Below, one piece after another: positions 34,170 to 42,252 of a stretch of 46,343 nucleotides of DNA. Below the pieces are notes generated by a model, which worked only from the letters and a program-made list of their open reading frames with translations, was not told where the DNA came from and made no database searches. Every line of letters starts with the position of its first letter. Within the stretch, counting starts at the first letter, position 1. Made by a program: the position numbers and the translations under genes. The stretch covers positions 1 to 46,343 of the forward strand of contig DASPOF010000057.1 of the NCBI GenBank assembly GCA_035626155.1, given 5' to 3'. Source of the DNA: DASPOF01 sp035626155 (GTDB taxonomy: Bacteria > Desulfobacterota > Binatia > Binatales > Binataceae).

Positions 34170-34847
34170 TCATTCCTGCCACGGATTGCCGTAGCGATCG
34201 CGCACGGCGACCTCGCTTACGGGACGCCGATTGACCGGCCCGAACTTGCCCACCGGATATCCGATCGGCATCAGTGCGTAAGTCTGCACCTCGGGCGGCA
34301 ATCCGAGTATGGCCTTCACCTCGTCCTCGAAGAACATGTGGACCGTGGTCAGCACGGTGCCGAGTCCGTACGCGCGGCAAGCGAGGATGATGTTCTGCAC
34401 GGCCGGATAGATGCTGGAGCCCGCGCTTCGCGCCGTCCCGCGCATCGCGGCCCGCGCCTCGGGGCGCAGATTCGGCGGCTCAGGCGTCTCGACCCGCTTG
34501 AGACAGGGAAGGAGAAGCACGGGAGCATCGCCCATGTGATCGACGAGATAGGTCGAGGAGGCGAGGAGCCTGCGGTAGGCCTCTTCGCTCATGTGCGGCG
34601 GGCGAGTGCGTGTCGTGTAGAGCTGCCGCACAATCGTGCCGGCCTTCTTGTAGATCTCGCCGAGCTTGCGGCGCTGCTCCGCATCCTTAACGACTACGAA
34701 CAGCCAGGTCTGCTGGTTGCTGCCCGACGGCGCGCGAATCGCCGCGTCGAGGACTTTGGTCAGGACTTCGTCCGGCACCGGGTCCGGCTTGAAACGCCTG
34801 AGCGACCGCGCACTGTAAATCGCATCGAAGAGTCCGATCTCGGCCAT
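34170..34847 (-). CDS. Nitroreductase-family protein
   Basis: The 225-residue flavoprotein (FMN) begins MAEIGLFDAIYSARSLRRFKPDPVPDEVLTKVLDAAIRAPSGSNQQTW, the standard nitroreductase start with the SARSxRxF and APSGSNxQxW phosphate/FMN-binding motifs, and ends with an AYGLGTVLTTVH segment and a PVGKF region. Such enzymes reduce nitro groups or quinones, or act in cofactor metabolism; the substrate is unknown. ATG 34847 is supported by GGGGAAG about five bases upstream; the longer frame to 34898 is not. It lies 142 bases downstream of the response regulator on the same strand and may be a distal member of that unit. Confidence 0.92.
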   Translation of the reverse strand: MAEIGLFDAIYSARSLRRFKPDPVPDEVLTKVLDAAIRAPSGSNQQTWLFVVVKDAEQRRKLGEIYKKAGTIVRQLYTTRTRPPHMSEEAYRRLLASSTYLVDHMGDAPVLLLPCLKRVETPEPPNLRPEARAAMRGTARSAGSSIYPAVQNIILACRAYGLGTVLTTVHMFFEDEVKAILGLPPEVQTYALMPIGYPVGKFGPVNRRPVSEVAVRDRYGNPWQE

Positions 34848-34989
34848 ATCACTTCCCCTGTCGAACCTGATTGCGGCAAGCGTGCAACGCGCTCCCAAGA
34901 GAGCGGTCCGATCCTCGTAGCATGCGCCGCCGCGCAGTCACAACGGGGATAATCAGTCAGAAAAAGGGGAGAAGGACCCGCAGGCGGCC

Positions 34990-35649
34990 TCAGTCGAGGC
35001 GGATGATCTTGTGCTTGATCGCGTAGCGGACCAGCGCGGCGGTCGTGCGAAGATTCAACTTCTGCTTGAGGTTTTCGCGATGGACCTGCGCGGTCTTCGG
35101 GCTGATGCCGAGCCGCTGCGCGATGTCCTTGGCGGTTGCGCCCTCGCCGATGAGCCGCAGCACCGCGCGCTCGCGGCGGGTCAGGCGCGACCCTAAAGCG
35201 CCCTCGCCTTGCGGCGGCCGATGGAGGCGCGAAAATACCGCCGGCGCGATCGACGGACTCAAGTAGCGCCGCCCGGCGTGCACCGCGCGCACCGCATTCA
35301 ATAATTCCTGGGCCGCATCGGTCTTGACCAGGTATCCGGCCGCGTTCGCCTCGCCGAGCGCCTCGATCACGTATTCCTCGTCGTCGTATTGGCTGAGGAT
35401 GAGCAGCTTCGATGCGGGCGCCTGGCGTGCGATGCGATGCGCCGCGGCAAGCCCGCCAATCCCCGGCATCCCGACGTCGAGTATCACCACGTGCGGCTTG
35501 AGCTGCGCCGCAAGCGCGACTGCGGTCTCGCCGCTCGCCGCCTCTCCGATCACCTCGCACTCGGGCTCCAGGACTGCACGCAGCGCATCGCGAAGGATGC
35601 GGTGATCGTCGGCAAGGAGAATCCGGATGCGATGCGGCGTTTCGATCAT
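34990..35649 (-). CDS. NarL/FixJ-type response regulator
   Basis: The 219-residue regulator has a receiver domain with Asp pair 14-15, phospho-acceptor Asp58 (VVILDVGMPG), Ser86 and Lys109 (YLVKTDA), and a LuxR-type helix-turn-helix (~155-212: LTRRERAVLRLIGEGATAKDIAQRLGISPKTAQVHRENL). It should bind DNA when phosphorylated. ATG 35649 overlaps the kinase TGA stop in ATGA, so translation is coupled to the histidine kinase at 35646-37289. The longer frame to 35907 lies inside the kinase and is not used. Confidence 0.95.
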   Translation of the reverse strand: MIETPHRIRILLADDHRILRDALRAVLEPECEVIGEAASGETAVALAAQLKPHVVILDVGMPGIGGLAAAHRIARQAPASKLLILSQYDDEEYVIEALGEANAAGYLVKTDAAQELLNAVRAVHAGRRYLSPSIAPAVFSRLHRPPQGEGALGSRLTRRERAVLRLIGEGATAKDIAQRLGISPKTAQVHRENLKQKLNLRTTAALVRYAIKHKIIRLD

Positions 35650-37289
35650 TCGGGCTCCGGAATTTCGGCGGTGAGCGCGGTGCCGCGGGGATTCGACTCG
35701 ACGCCAAGCCGGCCACCCATCAGTTCGAGCCGCTCCGCGAGCCCTTTGAGTCCCATGCCGCCGGCGGCCGCGCGCGCCATTCCGCGGCCGTTGTCGCTGA
35801 TCGAAAGCCGGACCGAGCCGGCGCGCCGCTCGATCGCCACATCGACGGCGGATGCGCTCGAATGGCGAATCACGTTGGAGAATGCCTCGCGGGCGACCTG
35901 GTAGCACAGCTCCTGGACCGGCCGCGAGATTTTGTTCGCACCGGCGCGCCGCACCAGCCGCGCGGCGATTCCCGCCGCCTTAAGCCGCTTGAATTCGCCC
36001 GCAATCGCGTCGAGCAAGGTCGCGCGCCCGAGCGTGGCGGGACGAAGCTCGCGCGTGCGGCTTCTCAACTCCTCTTCGAGCCTGCCGAAAATCGCGCGCG
36101 CTTCGTCGCGGCCGCCCTCGAGCGCGATCTGCGCCGCGGCCAGCAATTGCGCCTGATCATCGTGGAGGTCGCGCGCGATTCGCGCGCGCTCCTCATCGAT
36201 CGCCCGAAACATCCTGAGCGCCAGCCGCTGCACCAGCGCGCGGTGGCGCGCGAGATCGTCCTCGGCCGTCCACGCCCGGACGAGCGGGCCGATGCCCGCC
36301 GCGATCGCCTCCGCCTTTGCGCGCGCCTCGGCGGCAATTGCGCGCCGCGATGCGAGCGCGATCGCGCCGCGGTCGAAGGGAATCGCGATCCACGGCCGTC
36401 GAAACACGCGATCCTCGGCGAAAGATCGGGCCGGGCCGCCGGCCGGATCGCACTCGATAGCCCGGCCGCTTCGGAAGCTCTCTGCGATCGCGCCCGCGGA
36501 GGCAAGATTCGAAGGTGTCGCGATGCCGGGCGAACCCGCGGCAATCGCCAACTGGCCATCGCGAACCGCCGCCACGATCCATCCGTCGCACCCGCACGCA
36601 CCGGCGATCGCTGCGCCCAGCAGCGCGAAGCAATCGCGGCTGCCCGCCCGCGCAAGCGTCTTAATCACGCCATCGGCCTCGATGCGCGCGCGCTCGGCCG
36701 CGCTCGCCGCGGAGCCAACCTCCGCGAGTCTTGCCAGGGCGTCGGTCGCGCGGTTTCTCCAAAAGGCGCGCGACGATTCCGCACCGCTGGCGGAAACCGC
36801 GGCCAGCGCCGCCCGCCCAAGGATTTGAAGCGATGCTTTAATTTCGGATTCCCGCCGGCCGGCAGGAACAATCAACGCGGCGCGGACCGTGCAGCCGCCA
36901 TCGGCGAAGGACGCCGCGCAGATTTCCGCCCGCTCCCCGGTGAGCGCGGCTGCGCTCGAGATTGCCGCAAGATCATCACGGGCGAGAATTATCTCGCCGA
37001 CGCCATCGTCCGCGACCGTCCCGGCGAATGCGCTCGCCTGCGCCGCCGCGTGCGCATCGAGCGCCCGCAGGGCCGTCCTCGCCGCAGCGTCGGATGCCGA
37101 TGCGTTGGCGGTGCTGCGAACCTCGCCCGCGGCGTTTCCGGTCTGCCAGTCGATGATGCAGAGAGTGGCGGAGAGCGAAGTGCGAGCTGAGTCCGCAAGC
37201 TGCGTCAGGCGCGCGTGAAGCTCCGCGCCCTGCGCGTCGCGGCCCGCGGCGGTCGCCGCCGGTTGCGTGAATGCGCCAGCATCACTCAC
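35646..37289 (-). CDS. Soluble GAF-type sensor histidine kinase (NarX/DesK-type core)
   Basis: The 547-residue kinase has no membrane helix. An Ala-rich N-terminal half probably holds one or two GAF-like domains (~25-170 and ~207-345). The HisKA_3 motif RARIARDLHDDQAQ has phospho-acceptor His376, and the ATPase domain shows EAFSNVIRHS (Asn472), DNGRG (499-503) and GLKGLAERLELMGG. It would sense a cytoplasmic ligand or redox state and phosphorylate the coupled regulator. GTG 37289 is preceded by a GGGGGG run five bases away. It follows the UPF0182 gene after 39 bases, across a perfect hairpin (37307-37329). The signal is unknown. Confidence 0.92.
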   Translation of the reverse strand: MSDAGAFTQPAATAAGRDAQGAELHARLTQLADSARTSLSATLCIIDWQTGNAAGEVRSTANASASDAAARTALRALDAHAAAQASAFAGTVADDGVGEIILARDDLAAISSAAALTGERAEICAASFADGGCTVRAALIVPAGRRESEIKASLQILGRAALAAVSASGAESSRAFWRNRATDALARLAEVGSAASAAERARIEADGVIKTLARAGSRDCFALLGAAIAGACGCDGWIVAAVRDGQLAIAAGSPGIATPSNLASAGAIAESFRSGRAIECDPAGGPARSFAEDRVFRRPWIAIPFDRGAIALASRRAIAAEARAKAEAIAAGIGPLVRAWTAEDDLARHRALVQRLALRMFRAIDEERARIARDLHDDQAQLLAAAQIALEGGRDEARAIFGRLEEELRSRTRELRPATLGRATLLDAIAGEFKRLKAAGIAARLVRRAGANKISRPVQELCYQVAREAFSNVIRHSSASAVDVAIERRAGSVRLSISDNGRGMARAAAGGMGLKGLAERLELMGGRLGVESNPRGTALTAEIPEPE

Positions 37290-37306
37290 GCGGTCCCCCC
37301 TTTCAT

Positions 37307-37329
37307 GCGCCGCCGGGTCCTGGCGGCGC
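37307..37329 (-). terminator. Intercistronic hairpin between UPF0182 and kinase genes
   Basis: GCGCCGCC (37307-37314) and GGCGGCGC (37322-37329) form a perfect 8-bp stem with a 7-base loop, directly at the UPF0182 stop codon (minus strand). No T-run follows in the transcript direction, so it looks more like an attenuator or mRNA-processing/stability element than a full terminator. Confidence 0.45.
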
Positions 37330-40112
37330 TAATGCTGTGTCGGGCCGGGCGGCTGTCCGAGCTCCCGCCCGAGCGCCTCCATTTCCGCGCCGAACCTGGT
37401 CCAGTCCCCCGCCTTGAGCGCATCGAGCGCGCGGTTGTAATGAGCCGACGCGCCCGCCAGACCGCCCGCCGCAGGCGGCGGGACTAAAACTGGTGCGGGT
37501 GCAGCGGCGGGCTGCGCAGGAGCAGCAGCCGCCGTGATCGTCGCCGGAGGCGCGGCACCGCCCGGGAACAGGCCCTCCAGCGCCGATTGAAGCGTGTCGC
37601 CCATCACGGTCCGATCGCTGTACGACGCGATCACCCGCTGCATCTCGGGAAGCTGCCCGTTCTCCGCCCGGATGTAGAGCGGCTCGACGTAGAGCAGCGA
37701 ATCCTGGATCGGGATCACGAGCAGATTGCCGAGCAGGACCTTCGACCCCATCTGGTTCCACAGCGACAACTGGCGCGAGATGTCCGGACTCTGATTGATG
37801 CGCGCCTGGATCTGGTACGGCCCGTAGAAGAGCCGGTCCTTCGAGAATGAGAACTCGAACAGGTGCCCGTAGTCGGAGCCATCGCAGCGCGCCGCGAGCC
37901 ACGAGATCATGTTGTCGCGTCCCGACGGCACCATCGGCAGCATCAGGATGTACTCCTCGTGCGGCTCGTCCGGCAGGCGCATCACCACGTAATAGGGCTG
38001 CATCTGCACCGTCTGCCCGCTGTAGTTCTCACGCGGGAAGCCCCACAGGTCCTCGCGATTGTAGAACACCTGCGGGTCGGTCATGTGGTAAGTGCGATAG
38101 ACATCGGCCTGCACGAGAAAGAAATCCTCGGGATAGCGGATGTGCGCGCGGATGTCGGCCGGCATCTCGGAGAGCGGCTTGAACAGCACCGGGAAAATTT
38201 TCTGCCAGGTGCGGATGATCGGATCGTCGGGGTCGGCGACGAAAAAATCGGTCGTGCCATCGACGGCGTCGATCACCACTTTCACGCTGTTGCGCATGTA
38301 GTTGATCACGGACGGGGTGTCGCTGGAGAACTGGTATGAATTGCGCTGCGAGTACGGGTAATGGTCGCTGGCGGTATAGGCGTCCTGGATCCAGATGATC
38401 CGCCCGTCGTGGATGACCGGGTACGGATCGTGATCGAGGGTGAGAAACGGCGCGAGCGTTGAGACCCGGTCCGACAGGTTGCGCCGGAACATGATCCGGG
38501 TCTTCGGCACGATGTTGTCGGTGACGAGCAGGTTGATGTCCTTGTAGTAGTAGCTGAACAGCAGGCGGCGCCACAGCCCGGCGATCGGAACGCCGCCCTT
38601 TCCCGTGTAGAAGGAGAACGCGTTCTCGGCGCCGCGAGGATAGTCGAACTCGGGCGTCGCCGAATTGACCAGGCAATAGTTGTCGCGCTCCCCTCCGAAA
38701 TAAATCGCGGGCTGCGTGATCTTGAGACCCACGTCGGACTGCGGCGGGATGTCCTTGATGTAAAAGATTGGCAGGCCCTCGGCATCTTTCGCATTCACCG
38801 GGCTCATCGTGATTCCGGCGCCGTGGGTGAACTTGAGATGCGCATTGACCCAGGTCTGCGCATTTTCGGGGAGCGCATCGACGTTCATCTCGCGCGCGGA
38901 CAACATCACCTCGGTGTATTTGCCGCCGATCAGATACCGGTCGATATCGACGTCGCGAAAATCGTAGTAGAGGCGGATTTCCTGGAGCTGGCGGTAAGTC
39001 GCGATAAGCGGACGCGGATCCCACAGCCGGATGTTGTCGACGGTGGGGGAGTCCTCCTTCATCGCGGCAAGCGTGAGCGTGCCCCGTCCGGCAAAGGGCT
39101 TCACATCCACGCCGTCAAGCTGGTACGCGTGACGCGTCATCGCGATGTTCCGCTCGAGATAGGGACGCTCGACGTGCAACTCGTCGGGCTTGACCCACAG
39201 CCGCTCGACAATCGGCTGAATCAGATTCAGCACGAGCGCCGGGCCAAATACCGCCACCGCGGCTATTACCGGGCGGCGGACCGCTCCCTCGGTGACGTTC
39301 GAGAAACACAGCACCGCCGCGCCGACCGCCAGCACGGCCAGCAGCCAGAGTCCCGGCTGCCATAGAATCCGATCGACATAGCGAAGGCCGAACACGACGC
39401 CATTGGTATGCAGCAGGAGTCCGAACCGGGCGAGCCAGTAATTCATCGCGCGGTGGAGGAAGAACATCCCCAGCAGCACCGACAGATGCCCGGCGGCGGC
39501 GGGTGAGATTTGCGGCGGCGATTCGCGAAAATCGATCGAGCCGCGCGCCCAGTACACCCCCGCCGCAACCGCCGCGGCAAGGAAAATGATCAGCATCAGC
39601 AAATCGCGCAGGTCCTCGAGCAGAGGCAGGGTGAAGAGGTAGAACCCGACGTCGTTTCCGAACGCGGGCTCCGTGATGCCGAAGGGTACGCGGTAGATCG
39701 CCTTGAGGTAGATATCCCACCCGCCCGCCTCGCCCTGCGCGACGAAAATCGCCAGCGCCGCCGAGACGGCGGCCACCAGCAGCCGCCAGGGCACGCGCTC
39801 GCCGAGCGCGCGGATGAGTTCGGGCAGATTCACCTCGGTCATCTCGTCGGGACGGCGCACGACGTGGAGCCGTTCGCGATCGTGGCTCAATGCCACCGCC
39901 GCAAGTCCGCTTGCGGCAATCGCGATGAATGCGACGAGCCAGACCGCGGCGAAAATCGCGACCTCGGCGCCGATTACCGTCGCGAACACGTGGCCGTAAC
40001 CCAGCGACCGGAACCAAAGGAGATCCACGAAGAACTGATCGGCCAGGCCCAGCACCAGCAAAGCGACGACAACGATCGCCGCCAGGCCAATCACGATGAA
40101 TCGCGGTCGCAT
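37329..40112 (-). CDS. UPF0182-family large membrane protein (COG1615)
   Basis: The 927-residue protein has the UPF0182 layout: about seven helices in the first ~310 residues (IVIGLAAIVVVALLVLGLADQFFVDLLWFRSLGYGHVF, FLHRAMNYWLARF, GLWLLAVLAVGAAVLCFSN), then a large extracytoplasmic domain (YQLDGVDVKPFAG, IRLWDPRPLIATYRQLQEIRLYYDFRDVDIDRY, FTHGAGITMSPVN, KIFPVLFKPLSEMP, RYPEDFFLVQADVYRTYHM, VPSGRDNMISWLAARCDG, GDTLQSALEGLF) and an Ala/Pro tail (~850-925). Length is typical. Function is not established in the family. ATG 40112 begins right before helix 1. It follows a DUF1232 gene after 12 bases and precedes a two-component system after 39, so all may be one unit. Confidence 0.92.
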   Translation of the reverse strand: MRPRFIVIGLAAIVVVALLVLGLADQFFVDLLWFRSLGYGHVFATVIGAEVAIFAAVWLVAFIAIAASGLAAVALSHDRERLHVVRRPDEMTEVNLPELIRALGERVPWRLLVAAVSAALAIFVAQGEAGGWDIYLKAIYRVPFGITEPAFGNDVGFYLFTLPLLEDLRDLLMLIIFLAAAVAAGVYWARGSIDFRESPPQISPAAAGHLSVLLGMFFLHRAMNYWLARFGLLLHTNGVVFGLRYVDRILWQPGLWLLAVLAVGAAVLCFSNVTEGAVRRPVIAAVAVFGPALVLNLIQPIVERLWVKPDELHVERPYLERNIAMTRHAYQLDGVDVKPFAGRGTLTLAAMKEDSPTVDNIRLWDPRPLIATYRQLQEIRLYYDFRDVDIDRYLIGGKYTEVMLSAREMNVDALPENAQTWVNAHLKFTHGAGITMSPVNAKDAEGLPIFYIKDIPPQSDVGLKITQPAIYFGGERDNYCLVNSATPEFDYPRGAENAFSFYTGKGGVPIAGLWRRLLFSYYYKDINLLVTDNIVPKTRIMFRRNLSDRVSTLAPFLTLDHDPYPVIHDGRIIWIQDAYTASDHYPYSQRNSYQFSSDTPSVINYMRNSVKVVIDAVDGTTDFFVADPDDPIIRTWQKIFPVLFKPLSEMPADIRAHIRYPEDFFLVQADVYRTYHMTDPQVFYNREDLWGFPRENYSGQTVQMQPYYVVMRLPDEPHEEYILMLPMVPSGRDNMISWLAARCDGSDYGHLFEFSFSKDRLFYGPYQIQARINQSPDISRQLSLWNQMGSKVLLGNLLVIPIQDSLLYVEPLYIRAENGQLPEMQRVIASYSDRTVMGDTLQSALEGLFPGGAAPPATITAAAAPAQPAAAPAPVLVPPPAAGGLAGASAHYNRALDALKAGDWTRFGAEMEALGRELGQPPGPTQH

Positions 40113-40124
40113 CAGCGTGCTTGC

Positions 40125-40439
40125 TTACGCGCCCCGCGCGATCCGGCTCACGTGCTCGCGCACCACGTGCGGCGGGCAGAGCCAGACGAAGAGCTTGAGC
40201 GCAAGGAAGCCGACCAGCAGCCAGTCCAGTTCGCCGATCACCGGGATGAAGTCGAGCTCGAGCGCCGGCGGCGTCAGCATCAGGAGGACCGCCAGCAGGG
40301 GAACCAGTTTGGCGAGAATTCCCACCCGTGCATCGGTCATCAGGGCGAAGAAGACGCGGACGAACTGCGGCAGGTAAACGGCCATCCGGCCAAGCTTTAC
40401 CGGCGAGAGCAATTGCATCCGCAATAACGATCGGAACAT
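40125..40439 (-). CDS. YkvA/DUF1232-family small membrane protein
   Basis: The 104-residue product has two hydrophobic segments around the DUF1232 signature, here LDFIPVIGELDWLLVGFLALKLFVWLCPP. The phrase DxxPxxGxxDD/W is typical of YkvA-like proteins, which have no settled function. ATG 40439 is preceded by GGGGAG with seven-base spacing. It is the first gene of the run leading to UPF0182, 12 bases apart, suggesting a shared membrane role. The gene on the other side is divergent. Confidence 0.82.
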   Translation of the reverse strand: MFRSLLRMQLLSPVKLGRMAVYLPQFVRVFFALMTDARVGILAKLVPLLAVLLMLTPPALELDFIPVIGELDWLLVGFLALKLFVWLCPPHVVREHVSRIARGA

Positions 40440-40562
40440 CAGGGGGCTCCCCTATGTGAGTTACACTAGCACAGCGCCGCGGCCAAGGTCTCACCTCCGG
40501 CGGCGGCCTGTGGGCGCGGTTTTCTGTTAAGATGCGATCAGGCAGGGGAGGAGGACGGCGGA

Positions 40563-42245
40563 TTGAAACGGCACATGCCCCTGGGTGACTTCCTGATCGC
40601 CTATCTCGGCAAGATCAGGGTCGATCACATTTTCGGAATCCCGGGCGACCTCGCGCTGAAGCTGTTCTTCGCGCTGGGCCGCAAGCACGGGATGAAAGTC
40701 GTGACGCTGTCGCACGAGCCGGGGGTCGGCTTCGCCGCCGACGGCTACGCGCGCGCGACCGGCCGGATCGGGGTCATTTGCGTGACCTACGGCGCAGGCG
40801 GCCACAACACGGTGAATCCGGTGGCGGGATCGTTCTCGGAGCGGGTGCCGCTGCTTATCTTCTCGGGCGGACCCGGCGAGGAGGAGCGCAAGCTCGGCAC
40901 GCTCATCCATCACCAGGCGCGCGAGATCGAATCGCAGCATCGCATCTTCCAGGAGGTCACCTGCGCATCGCGCGTGATCACCGATCCGCGGCGCGCTGCG
41001 CAGGATCTCCACGAGGTGGTGCGCGCGGTGTGGGCGGAACAGCGCCCCGGCTACATCGAGATCCACCGCGACATGGTCGATCGCGAAATCGAGGTGCCCG
41101 CCGAGATCATCGAATGGGACGGCCGCCTGCATTTTCGCGAGTCGGATGCGCGCAAGGTCGAGGAAGCCGCGATCGAAACCGCACGCATGTTCAACGAGAG
41201 CCGCCACCCGGTGCTGATCGCGGGAATCGAAATCCATCGCTACCGGGCATCGCAACTTCTGATCGAGCTGGCCGAGAGGATGGGCGCGCCGGTGTGTACG
41301 ACGGTCCTGGGCAAGGGCGCCTTTCCGATGGACCATCCGCTCCATATGGGCGTCCACATCGGACCGATAAGCCCGCGGCCGATCGTCGCGCGGATGGATG
41401 AGGCCGACTTCGTGCTCAACCTCGGATGTCTCAAGACCGACATGAATTTCGGCAACCGGCCGCCGCGCGTGATCCAGGGCCGGACGGTTTGGGCGGTCGA
41501 TCGCAAGGTGGACGTGAAATACCACACGTACACCGACGTCGAGGTGCGCGACTTCGTGCGCGCGCTGCTCAGGCAGGATTTGCGCCATCATCAGGAGAAA
41601 GTCGAGTACGCGGACAATCTCCCTAAGCGCCCGGCGCGCGCCGACAATCGGATCCGCGTGAGCGATATGCTCGCGGCGGTGAACGAGTTCCTGGCGGAGC
41701 ATCCGCGCTATGCGGTCGTCGCAGAGTCGGGCGACATGCTGTTCGGCGGGCTCGACGTGCGCGTGCCGCACGGCGGAACCTACCTCGCGCAGGGGTTTTA
41801 CGCATCGATGGGCTTTGCGGTGCCGGCCGCATTGGGCTTGCAGTGCGGGAGCGGGCTTAGGCCGCTGGTGCTGTGCGGCGACGGCGGATTTCAAATGACC
41901 GGGCCGGAGATTTCGCACGCGCCGGTGCTCGGCCTCAATCCGATCGTGGTGATCGTGAACAACGGCGGATGGGGCATCTTCCGGCCGATCGCCGAGCGGC
42001 GCGACCTGCTCGACATTCCGCCGTGGCCGTATGCGCAGCTTGGACGCGATTGGGGCGGCGCCGGCTTCGAGCCGCGCACGCTGTCGGATTTCAAACGCGC
42101 GCTGGCCGATGCGCACAAGGCCAACACATTTTCGATAATCGACGCGCGAGTCGGCCGCGACGATCTCTCGCCTGTCACGGTGAAGTACATCAAGGCGGCG
42201 GCAAGACGCTCGGAAGCTCCGCGCGAGCGTGCCGGCCGATCATAA
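40563..42245 (+). CDS. Thiamine-diphosphate-dependent decarboxylase (2-oxoacid decarboxylase-like)
   Basis: The 560-residue enzyme has the three-domain ThDP fold: a PYR domain with activating Glu52 (LSHEPGVGFAADGYAR), a His-His pair 116-117 (GTLIHHQ) of the kind that marks pyruvate/indolepyruvate decarboxylases, a middle domain, and a PP domain with GDGGFQMTG...NN (~439-466), the Mg-ThDP motif. Members decarboxylate pyruvate, indole- or phenylpyruvate, or similar 2-oxoacids; acetolactate synthase-like activity is less likely given the His-His. TTG 40563 is preferred because GGAGGAGGA lies seven bases before it; ATG 40575 is possible. The acyl-CoA synthetase gene starts seven bases after the stop, so they form an operon. 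Confidence 0.87.
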   Translation: MKRHMPLGDFLIAYLGKIRVDHIFGIPGDLALKLFFALGRKHGMKVVTLSHEPGVGFAADGYARATGRIGVICVTYGAGGHNTVNPVAGSFSERVPLLIFSGGPGEEERKLGTLIHHQAREIESQHRIFQEVTCASRVITDPRRAAQDLHEVVRAVWAEQRPGYIEIHRDMVDREIEVPAEIIEWDGRLHFRESDARKVEEAAIETARMFNESRHPVLIAGIEIHRYRASQLLIELAERMGAPVCTTVLGKGAFPMDHPLHMGVHIGPISPRPIVARMDEADFVLNLGCLKTDMNFGNRPPRVIQGRTVWAVDRKVDVKYHTYTDVEVRDFVRALLRQDLRHHQEKVEYADNLPKRPARADNRIRVSDMLAAVNEFLAEHPRYAVVAESGDMLFGGLDVRVPHGGTYLAQGFYASMGFAVPAALGLQCGSGLRPLVLCGDGGFQMTGPEISHAPVLGLNPIVVIVNNGGWGIFRPIAERRDLLDIPPWPYAQLGRDWGGAGFEPRTLSDFKRALADAHKANTFSIIDARVGRDDLSPVTVKYIKAAARRSEAPRERAGRS

Positions 42246-42252
42246 AGGAAAA

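Noticed and set aside
40527..42116. Antisense open frame (529 codons) across the ThDP decarboxylase gene
   Set aside because: The plus strand has all ThDP motifs and a strong ribosome site; the antisense frame has no family resemblance.
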